A stretch of 64,000 bases of DNA from Panacagrimonas sp965216845 (GTDB lineage: Bacteria; Pseudomonadota; Gammaproteobacteria; Nevskiales; Nevskiaceae): NCBI GenBank assembly GCA_965216845.1, contig OZ244200.1:2108001-2172000 (forward strand), given 5' to 3'. Shown here piece after piece: positions 56,994-64,000 of this stretch (positions within the stretch are counted from its first letter, which is position 1; every line of letters begins with the position of its first letter). The translations under genes and the position numbers were made by a program. The notes under the pieces were generated by a model that saw nothing but the letters and a program-made list of their open reading frames with translations, did not search any database and had not been told where the DNA came from.

Positions 56994-57987
56994 GGCGCCA
57001 TCGGCGCTATCATCGCCGCGTCGGGGAACGCCTTCGCAAGGCGCTGGGGGGTAGTGATTGCTTGAATCCCCTGGCTTTGGACGGTGGTCGCAGCATGTAG
57101 GTCGCCCTTCAGGGCAATAACCGAGCTTGGGTTCCGAACGAAAACGCCGGGTGAGTGTCGCCGCCGGGCGTAGGGCGCCCCATGGGCGCCGTGACCTTGC
57201 TGGGTTCCGAACCCAAACGGCGGGCGCGGCCCGCCCTACGACTGGCGCCATCGGCGCTATCATCACCGCGTCGGGGAACGCCTTCGCAAGGCTGGGGGGT
57301 AGTGATTGCTTGAATCCCCTGGCTTTGGACGGTGGTCGCAGCATGTAGGTCGCCCTTCAGGGCAATAACCGAGCTTGGGTTCCGAACGAAAACGCCGGGT
57401 GAGTGTCGCCGCCGGGCGTAGGGCGCCCCATGGGCGCCGTGACCTTGCTGGGTTCCGAACCCAAACGGCGGGCGCGGCCCGCCCTACGACTGGCGCCATC
57501 GGCGCTATCATCGCCGCGTCGGGGAACGCCTTCGCAAGGCTGGGGGGTAGTGATTGCTTGAATCCCCTGGCTTTGGACGGTGGTCGCAGCATGTAGGTCG
57601 CCCTTCAGGGCAATAACCGAGCTTGGGTTCCGAACGAAAACGCCGGGTGAGTGTCGCCGCCGGGCGTAGGGCGCCCCATGGGCGCCGTGACCTTGCTGGG
57701 TTCCGAACCCAAACGGCGGGCGCGGCCCGCCCTACGACTGGCGCCATCGGCGCTATCATCGCCGCGTCGGGGAACGCCTTCGCAAGGCTGGGGGGTAGTG
57801 ATTGCTTGAATCCCCTGGCTTTGGACGGTGGTCGCAGCATGTAGGTCGCCCTTCAGGGCAATAACCGAGCTTGGGTTCCGAACGAAAACGCCGGGTGAGT
57901 GTCGCCGCCGGGCGTAGGGCGCCCCATGGGCGCCGTGACCTTGCTGGGTTCCGAACCCAAACGGCGGGCGCGGCCCGCCCTACGACC
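56994..57987. repeat. Four tandem 248-bp repeats with palindromes
   Basis: Units begin with TGGCGCCATCGGCGCTATC at about 56993, 57244, 57492 and 57740; the period is 248 bases, and the first unit is slightly longer. Copies two to four are almost identical. Each holds GTAGGTCGCCCTTCAGGGC, the palindrome GTAGGGCGCCCCATGGGCGC and GGCGGGCGCGGCCCGCCCTA, close relatives of the REP palindromes around 47-48 kb. Matching 73-codon open frames in each unit on both strands are by-products of the repeat. There are no CRISPR-like unique spacers. Confidence 0.93.
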
Positions 57988-57998
57988 GCTGAATGATG

Positions 57999-58036
57999 AT
58001 CGGCCCTTCTTCTGATGGAGACGGGCCGATTTTTTT
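57999..58036 (+). terminator. Terminator-like hairpin after the 248-bp repeats
   Basis: ATCGGCCC (57999-58006) pairs with GGGCCGAT (58023-58030), followed by six more T (58031-58036). It is oriented for plus-strand transcription and would stop transcripts leaving the repeat array before the convergent fadE gene. Confidence 0.75.
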
Positions 58037-58196
58037 GGCGAGCCGAGGCCGACTCATTGCGTGGGCAGTCACGCTGTGGGTCATTTCAAGAATTATTGGA
58101 AGTCATCGTCAACCGTTGGGAGATTGCTTCGGTTTCGCCTCACAATTACAAACTGAGTTGATGACGATGAGATCAGGCGATCACACAAATCCGGGG

Positions 58197-60452
58197 CTAC
58201 GCATTCACCGCCACTTTCACCGCTGACTCACCGGATCCGCTCCTCGGTTCCACGAAATAATCGTCTGGCGAAAATGCGTCCACTTCAATCGCATCCAGCC
58301 GGGCGGCGAGGGCGGTGCGCAGGGTCGTGACTTCCTCTGCGGTAATCAGGCCTTTTTGCTGGGCTTCTTCCGCCACCTCGGCGGGAAGTCCACGCGAGAG
58401 TTGTTTGTTCTTTTGCGCGCGGGTGATGCGTTCGGCGGCGTGCTGGGCCTTGCTGATGAGATGGAAGGCGCGCAAAAGGCGGCCGAAGCCCTTGCTTTCA
58501 TCGCGTGGCAGAAACACGCCTTCACCCAGGCGACGGTATTGCGCGTTGTCGGCCTGAATGCACAATGCCGCCTGATGGCTCAGCCGGTCGCCGGGTTTGG
58601 CGCCGATGGGGTTGATGCGCGCTTCAAACACGCCGATGGTTTTCATCCACAAGCCTAGCGGTCCATCGAAGTTTCGATAGATGTCGATAAATGCATCGTG
58701 AATTTGTGACAGCGCATGTTCCAGTGAATATCGCAGTAGTGGCAAGTCTTCGCTGCGTCGGCCTTCTGCTTCAAAACGACGAAGGGCGGAGAAGCCCAGC
58801 ACCATCCAGGCCAGCACATCCGAATAACGGCCGGTGAGCTTTCCACGCGCTTTTAATCCGCCGCCGATGGCAAACATCGCTAGGTCAGTGATAACGCCAA
58901 AGCGTGCCGCAGCCCAGCCCAGTCGCCGATAATATTTTTTGGTTTGAGGGGCGACCTCCGGAATCTTCACGAAATAACCGCGCGTCAGATAATGTGTTTC
59001 TGACCGCAACAAGCCCTTGAAAAAGTGGCCCATCCAACCCAGAAGGTTGGAGCGGAACAAACCCACGTCATTTTTTTCCGCCCCTTCGACCACCTTCAAG
59101 GCGTAGGGGTGGCAACGGGTGGCGCCCTGACCAAAAATCATCAGCGTGCGGGTGAGAATATTCGCGCCTTCCACGGTGATGGAAACCGGTGCGGAGGTAT
59201 AAGCCTTGCTCATCGCATTATTCGGCCCCTGCATCACCGCCGAGCCGGCCATGATGTCCATGCCGTTAACCGCCAACTGTTGATTGATTTCGGTGGTATA
59301 GGCCTTGAGGACGGCGGAAACGACCGGCGGTTGTTGGCCATTATCAATGGCCGAGCACGCGTAAACCCGTGCCGCTTCCAGCATGTAGCTCATGCCGGCG
59401 ACGTGGGCTACTTTTTCCTCCACGCCTTCCATGCGGCCAATCGGAATGCCGAACTGCTGTCGCACCATGGAATAGGCGCCGGTCACCATGGCGGTGTATT
59501 TGGCGCTGCCCACCGCGCCGGCGGGCAGGGAGATGGCGCGTCCACCGGCCAGCTGTTCCATCAACATTTTCCAGCCCTTGCCGGCGTATTCCGCCCCGCC
59601 AATAATATTTTCGACCGGGACGATGACGTTTTCGCCGTATAGCGGACCGTTGTAGAACGGATCACCCACCGGATCGTGGTGATCGCCGTTGGAGAAACCG
59701 GGCGTGTCTTTGTGTACCAACACGCAGGTAATGCCCAGCTGTTCGCCCTTGCCTAGAAGGTGATCTGGATCATGAAGCTGGCATGCGATGGTGCACAGGT
59801 TGGCGATGGGCGCCAGCGTGATGTAGCGTTTTCGGAAGTTCAGCTTCAGTTTGATCTGGCCATCGTCGTCCTTGAAGGCGACCGCTTCGGCTTTGATCGA
59901 TGCGGCGTCCGAGCCGGCGGTGGGTTCGGTCAGTCCAAAGCAGGGTACATATTCGCCCGAAGCCAGTTTCGGCAGATACTGATCTTTCTGCTGCTCAGTG
60001 CCGTAATGGATGATCAGCTCGGCCGCACCCAGGGAGTTGGGAATGATCACCAGCGTGCCAACGGCACCGTTTACCGGCCCGATCCTGGCCATGATGGTAC
60101 TCAGGGCCAGGCGCGAAAATCCCTTGCCCCCATATTGCTTCGGAATCATCAGGCCCATGAAGCCCTGATCTTTGACGAACTGAATGATCTCATCCGGGAT
60201 TCGCCTGCTGCGGCTGATCTGGTCCGCATCAATGCGGTTCAGCAACTCTTCCAACGGCCCATCAATGAAGGCCTGCTCTTCGTCAGAAATACGGGAATAA
60301 GGCTCGGCCAGCATTTTCTGGAAATCTGGCGCGCCGCAAAAGAAGTCGCCGTCAATCCAGACCGTGCCGGCTTCCAGCGCTTGACGTTCGGTGTCGGAAA
60401 TATTCGGCAACATCTTTCTGGATTTCATCCAGTTCATCAGGGCTTCAAACAT
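58197..60452 (-). CDS. fadE: Acyl-CoA dehydrogenase, FadE type
   Basis: First step of fatty-acid beta-oxidation: oxidises acyl-CoA to 2-enoyl-CoA with FAD. The 751-residue product is of the long FadE class (E. coli 814). It has the N-terminal segment EEQAFIDGPLEELLNRID, then FGLTEPTAGSDAASIK near residue 180, GITCVLVHKDTPGFSNGDHH, GGRAISLPAGAVGSAKYTA near residue 310, VEGANILTRTLMIFGQGA near 430, and a C-terminal DUF1974-like extension (ALSQIHDAFIDIYRNF). The start has AGGAGA eight bases upstream. It lies downstream of the fadJ-type gene on the same strand, separated by 390 bases, so probably a separate transcript. Confidence 0.93.
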   Translation of the reverse strand: MFEALMNWMKSRKMLPNISDTERQALEAGTVWIDGDFFCGAPDFQKMLAEPYSRISDEEQAFIDGPLEELLNRIDADQISRSRRIPDEIIQFVKDQGFMGLMIPKQYGGKGFSRLALSTIMARIGPVNGAVGTLVIIPNSLGAAELIIHYGTEQQKDQYLPKLASGEYVPCFGLTEPTAGSDAASIKAEAVAFKDDDGQIKLKLNFRKRYITLAPIANLCTIACQLHDPDHLLGKGEQLGITCVLVHKDTPGFSNGDHHDPVGDPFYNGPLYGENVIVPVENIIGGAEYAGKGWKMLMEQLAGGRAISLPAGAVGSAKYTAMVTGAYSMVRQQFGIPIGRMEGVEEKVAHVAGMSYMLEAARVYACSAIDNGQQPPVVSAVLKAYTTEINQQLAVNGMDIMAGSAVMQGPNNAMSKAYTSAPVSITVEGANILTRTLMIFGQGATRCHPYALKVVEGAEKNDVGLFRSNLLGWMGHFFKGLLRSETHYLTRGYFVKIPEVAPQTKKYYRRLGWAAARFGVITDLAMFAIGGGLKARGKLTGRYSDVLAWMVLGFSALRRFEAEGRRSEDLPLLRYSLEHALSQIHDAFIDIYRNFDGPLGLWMKTIGVFEARINPIGAKPGDRLSHQAALCIQADNAQYRRLGEGVFLPRDESKGFGRLLRAFHLISKAQHAAERITRAQKNKQLSRGLPAEVAEEAQQKGLITAEEVTTLRTALAARLDAIEVDAFSPDDYFVEPRSGSGESAVKVAVNA

Positions 60453-60842
60453 CGGATGCTCTCCTGTACTTCGTTGGATTCATTGACAGTACCTGCGGAA
60501 CACCGCAGCCACCTCTCATTGTGTTCAATTACGACGACCGGACGATGACCGGGGCGACGCCGGATGATCGTCCGTGGAGTCAGTATCCGCTGGCTAAAGC
60601 CAAGGCCCGTCATTCCGCAGTGCGAGTGCGCCTGCTCGGTTCAGGGCGGTGACGACTCGACGCCCGGGGCGGCTTGAGCCGCTCCGGGCGTGGTCGTCAA
60701 CAGAAACGATGCGTTCGATTCATGCTGCCGGCATGGCAGGGGGTGGCCTCATCTTCGATTCGCAATGACGCCAGCAAAGCCGGTCACCGCGAACCGCGTG
60801 GCGCTGCGGCGCCCCTCCAAAAACGGCGATGGCGCTGAACCA
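60453..60842. other. Intergenic region between fadJ-type gene and fadE
   Basis: About 390 bases without a gene. It holds a strong hairpin at 60661-60690 (CGCCCGGGGCGGCT with AGCCGCTCCGGGCG, 13 of 14 pairs, 2-base loop) without a T-run on either strand, which may end or slow transcription of the beta-oxidation genes or be another repeat palindrome. Confidence 0.5.
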
Positions 60843-62987
60843 TCAATCCGCATACAGTTGTCCGGCCCTGGCTCTTTCAATCAAACTGCTTGGCGGTGCG
60901 TAGCGCGCGCCGGATTTCGCCGCAAGCTGTTCGGCGCGGGCGACGAACTTATTCAAGCCGTAGGCGTTGATGTATTGCAGCGCACCGCCCTGATGCGGGG
61001 CGAAGCCCCAGCCGAAGATGGAGCCAATATTGGTGTCGGCCACCGTATTCACCACACCTTCTTCAAAACAACGCGCGGCATCCAGCGCTTGAACGAACAT
61101 CAGCCGTTCGATCAGGTCTTTCTGGTCCGGCTGCGTTTCCGCCAGAGGCCAGTGCTGAGATAATCCTTTCCAGAGTGATTTTTCGCCTTTTTCACCCGGC
61201 GCGGGATAATCATAAAAACCCTTGCCGGCCTTTTTGCCCGGGCGATCCAGTTCCTTGACCATCTTTTCGATGATGGCGTCTCCGGGCCGTGATTCCATGA
61301 TCTTGCCTTCGGCGGCGAAATCCTTGCGGGTTTGCTCCAGCACGTGCAGTGCCAGCCCCAGAGAAACCTCGTCCTGCAACGCCAGCGGGCCAACAGGCAT
61401 TCCGGCTTTCAGTCCCGCCATTTCGATGGAATGTGGATGTACGCCTTCGGCCAGCAATGCAAGGCCTTCCATCACATAAGTGCCGAATACACGTGAGGTA
61501 TAGAAGCCACGCGAATCGTTGACCACAATGGGCGTCTTTTTGATTTGTTGCACATAGTCAAAGCCCAGCGCCAAGGTTTCGGGGCTGGTTTTCTCCCCCA
61601 TGATGATTTCCACCAGCGGCATTTTGTCGACGGGCGAGAAAAAGTGCAGGCCGATAAAACGATCCGGACGGGTGTGCGCTTTGGCCAGGCCGGTGATGGG
61701 CAGGGTGGATGTGTTGGAGGCGAATACTTTTTCGGCGCCCAGTACGGCTTCGGTTTTCTGGGTGACGTCGGCCTTGATGTCGCGGTCTTCGAACACGGCT
61801 TCGATGACCAGATCGCAACCCGCAAGGGGCTCATACGCAGTAGTTGCGGTGATGCGGTTCAGCACCGCGTCACGATCCGCCGGCAACATGCGACCACGTT
61901 TGACCTGTTTGTCCAATAGCTTGGCTGAATAATCCTTGCCCTTGTCGGCCGCTTCCTGGCTGGTGTCGATCAAAATCACGTCCATGCCGACCTTGGCGGA
62001 AACATAGGCAATGCCGGCGCCCATCATGCCCGCCCCCAGCACGCCCAGCTTGTTGACGCTGGAGCGTTCGATGCCTTGTGGCCGTGATTTGCCTTTGTTG
62101 ATTTCATTCAACTGAAACCACAGCGTGCCGATCATGTTTTTCGCAACCTGCGACACCGCCAGTTCGGTGAAGTAGCGCGACTCGATGCGGCAACCGGTAT
62201 CGAAGTCGACAATGCTGCCTTCAAAGACGCAAGACTGAATATTTCGCGGAGCGGGGTAGTTACCCTGTGTTTTGGCATTGGCCATGGACGGGGCGATGGC
62301 CAGCATCTGCACCACTGCCGGATGCTTGCCATCCCCGCCGGGAAATTTGAACTTCTTGTTATCCCAGGGCTGTTGCGCCTTCGGGTTGGCCAGACACCAG
62401 GCCTTGGCCTTGGCCAGCATGTCCGTCGTGTCGCTGGCGAGCTCGTCGATAATGCCCTGCTGTTTGGCGGCCGCAGCTCGCAGCTCCTTGCCTTCCAGCA
62501 ACAATGACATCGCGGCCTGAATGCCGATCATGCGTGGCAACCGCTGGGTGCCGCCGCCGCCGGGCAGCAACCCGAGCTTGACTTCCGGCAAACCGAACTT
62601 GGCCTTGGCTTGATCGATCGCCACACGATAATGACAGGCCAGCGCCAATTCCAGACCGCCGCCCAGGGCGGTGCCGTTGAGCGCCGCGACCACGGGCTTG
62701 CCGCAGGTTTCCAGCCGACGCAGGTGCGCCTTGAAGGATTCCACCGCGTCAAAGGCCTGTTCAGGATCGGTGATGGAAAACATCTGTTCCAGATCCGCGC
62801 CGGCAAGAAATTCCTTCTTCCCGGAGGTCAGGATCACGCCTTTGATGTCGCCATCGGATTCGATTTGTTCGATGGCTTTGGCAAACGGCGTGATCAATTC
62901 ATCATTCAGCACGTTCATGGAACGGCCGGGCATGTCCAGCGTCAGGGTGAGGATGCCGTCGGCATCGATCTGGGTGTTGATACTCAT
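60843..62987 (-). CDS. fadJ: Multifunctional enoyl-CoA hydratase / 3-hydroxyacyl-CoA dehydrogenase
   Basis: A 714-residue alpha subunit of the fatty-acid oxidation complex, closer to FadJ than FadB by its N-terminus. The crotonase domain (about 1-190) has FLAGADLEQMF, ALNGTALGGGLELALACHYR and GLLPGGGGTQRLPRMIG. The NAD-binding 3-hydroxyacyl-CoA dehydrogenase domain has LGAGMMGAGIAYVSA, ASNTSTLPITGLA and FIGLHFFSPVDKMPLVEII, with the C-terminal helical domains following (GKGFYDYP, FGWGFAPHQGGALQYIN). The ATG at 62987 has AAGGAA upstream. The thiolase gene lies 68 bases upstream on the same strand, as usual for this pair. Confidence 0.93.
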   Translation of the reverse strand: MSINTQIDADGILTLTLDMPGRSMNVLNDELITPFAKAIEQIESDGDIKGVILTSGKKEFLAGADLEQMFSITDPEQAFDAVESFKAHLRRLETCGKPVVAALNGTALGGGLELALACHYRVAIDQAKAKFGLPEVKLGLLPGGGGTQRLPRMIGIQAAMSLLLEGKELRAAAAKQQGIIDELASDTTDMLAKAKAWCLANPKAQQPWDNKKFKFPGGDGKHPAVVQMLAIAPSMANAKTQGNYPAPRNIQSCVFEGSIVDFDTGCRIESRYFTELAVSQVAKNMIGTLWFQLNEINKGKSRPQGIERSSVNKLGVLGAGMMGAGIAYVSAKVGMDVILIDTSQEAADKGKDYSAKLLDKQVKRGRMLPADRDAVLNRITATTAYEPLAGCDLVIEAVFEDRDIKADVTQKTEAVLGAEKVFASNTSTLPITGLAKAHTRPDRFIGLHFFSPVDKMPLVEIIMGEKTSPETLALGFDYVQQIKKTPIVVNDSRGFYTSRVFGTYVMEGLALLAEGVHPHSIEMAGLKAGMPVGPLALQDEVSLGLALHVLEQTRKDFAAEGKIMESRPGDAIIEKMVKELDRPGKKAGKGFYDYPAPGEKGEKSLWKGLSQHWPLAETQPDQKDLIERLMFVQALDAARCFEEGVVNTVADTNIGSIFGWGFAPHQGGALQYINAYGLNKFVARAEQLAAKSGARYAPPSSLIERARAGQLYAD

Positions 62988-63055
62988 TAGTTCATTCCTT
63001 TGCAGCGCGCAGCCAGATGGCGCGCGCGGTTCTGATTGCTTGTGGGGCGCGGACC

Positions 63056-64000
63056 TCAGACCCGCTCGATAATGGTGGCGATACCCATGCCGCCGCCGAC
63101 GCAAAGCGAGGCCAGTGCAGTGGCCTTGTTGCTGCGTTCGAGTTCGTCCAGCGCCGTTCCCAGAATCATGCAGCCGGTGGCGCCCAGCGGGTGTCCCAGG
63201 GCGATGGCGCCGCCGTTGACGTTGATTCGGTCCATGTCGATTTCCAGATCCCGCGCGGCACGCATGACGACTGCGGCAAAGGCCTCGTTGATCTCGAACA
63301 GATCAATATCCCTGGCGCTCATGCCGGCTTTGCTCAGCGCCTTTTTGGAAGCCGGGCCGATGCCGGTCAGCATGATGGTGGGCTCGCTGCCGGTGACGGC
63401 GATCTGCTTGATGCGGGCGCGTGGCTTCAGGCCCAGCGCCTGGCCTTTTTCCTTGCTGCCGATCAGCATCAGCGCCGACCCGTCCACGATACCCGACGAG
63501 TTGCCGGCATGATGCACGTGATTGATTTTCTCCACCGTGGTGTACTTGCGCAGCGCGGTGGCGTCAAAGCCCATTTGTCCCATCATTTCAAAACTGGGCT
63601 TGAGGCCGCCCAGCGCATCCAGCGAGGCATCGCCACGCACGGTTTCATCGTGATCCAGCACCGTCATGCCGTTGACGTCCCTGACCGGCACGATGCTGTT
63701 GTCAAAGCGACCTTCGGCCTGGGCTCTGGCGGCGCGCTGTTGGGATTCAACGGCCAAGCCATCCACATCCTGGCGCGAAAAACCTTCCAGGGAGGCGATC
63801 AGATCGGCGCTGACGCCTTGCGGCACAAAGCTCATTTTGTCGTTGACGCGCGGGTCCATGGCCATTGCGCCGCCATCCGACCCCATGGGCCAACGGCTCA
63901 TGGACTCAACGCCGCCGGCCACCACCAAATCTTCCTGGCCGGACATGACTTTCATCGCCGCCAGATTGACCGACTCCAGGCCCGAAGCGCAGAAGCGCGA
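63056..64000 (-). CDS. Acetyl-CoA C-acyltransferase (thiolase), 5' end outside the window
   Basis: Last step of beta-oxidation: thiolytic cleavage of 3-ketoacyl-CoA. The visible 314 residues start inside the N-terminal domain. The nucleophilic Cys lies in RFCASGLESVNLA at the window edge. GGVESMSRWPMG, NEAFAAVVMRA, NVNGGAIALGHPLGATGCMI (catalytic His) and CVGGGMGIATIIERV (second Cys) follow. The frame is open to position 64000, so the start is outside. It pairs with the downstream fadJ-type gene. Confidence 0.95.
   Translation of the reverse strand, partial: SRFCASGLESVNLAAMKVMSGQEDLVVAGGVESMSRWPMGSDGGAMAMDPRVNDKMSFVPQGVSADLIASLEGFSRQDVDGLAVESQQRAARAQAEGRFDNSIVPVRDVNGMTVLDHDETVRGDASLDALGGLKPSFEMMGQMGFDATALRKYTTVEKINHVHHAGNSSGIVDGSALMLIGSKEKGQALGLKPRARIKQIAVTGSEPTIMLTGIGPASKKALSKAGMSARDIDLFEINEAFAAVVMRAARDLEIDMDRINVNGGAIALGHPLGATGCMILGTALDELERSNKATALASLCVGGGMGIATIIERV

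Noticed and set aside
57127..57844. Repeated 73-codon open frames that could be a family of small proteins
   Set aside because: They arise from the tandem DNA repeat, occur on both strands and lack translation signals.
56994..57987. Possible CRISPR array
   Set aside because: The whole 248-base unit repeats without unique spacers, and no cas genes are present.

Overview
This window looks like chromosomal DNA of a halophilic gammaproteobacterium, plausibly near the Ectothiorhodospiraceae/Chromatiales. The pyrG-kdsA pair, CcoN, FadE/FadJ and LPS-type genes fit that class. Remnants of glycine-to-betaine methylation genes and a compatible-solute transporter point to a saline habitat. No rRNA, tRNA or CRISPR array was recognised.

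Layout. 1-5596: the start of a secreted protein, then pyrG-kdsA, a DUF3015 protein and a DUF4105 protein. 5711-11065: a 1784-residue type I-secreted adhesin with 720-bp internal repeats. 11307-12878: guaA, whose 3' end is repeated as a 13-bp direct repeat 2 kb downstream, around a hipB-hipA-like pair (a probable guaA-targeted island remnant). 15040-24146 is a patchwork: a frameshifted IS91-type transposase, a DUF4331/TPR lipoprotein operon, a truncated ccoS-ccoN fusion, a 1-Cys peroxiredoxin divergent from a sigma-54 activator with matching -24/-12 promoters, and an orphan kfrA-like gene.

24518-34994 is the most interesting block: one eleven-gene minus-strand operon, mostly joined by ATGA overlaps. 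In transcription order it encodes a FnIII membrane protein, an M20 N-carbamoyl-amino-acid-hydrolase-like enzyme, an isochorismatase-fold amidohydrolase, an SSS symporter, a 40-residue membrane peptide, an aspartate-carbamoyltransferase-like enzyme without the usual aspartate-binding segment, an AsnB-like amidotransferase, internally deleted remnants of both betaine methyltransferases, MetK and a BCCT transporter. I propose that the carbamoyltransferase plus the amidotransferase make a carbamoylated amino-acid amide osmolyte. N-alpha-carbamoyl-L-glutamine 1-amide, known from Ectothiorhodospira, is the best candidate. The hydrolases and symporter would recycle or take it up.

35768-47128: a second, 3786-residue RTX adhesin that shares its N- and C-terminal modules with the first. 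47131-48662: REP-like palindromic repeats around a REP-associated tyrosine transposase. 48713-54358: a GT4 glycosyltransferase, eno (away from its usual pyrG/kdsA neighbours), an IS3 remnant and ilvD. 54359-56863: a Crp-type regulator and two small secreted proteins with duplicated leaders, one of them collagen-like. Perfect TGTGA-N6-TCACA sites precede the first adhesin and lie beside the Crp-type regulator. 56994-57987: four 248-bp tandem repeats. 58197-64000: fatty-acid beta-oxidation genes (fadE, a fadJ-type gene, and a thiolase cut by the window edge).
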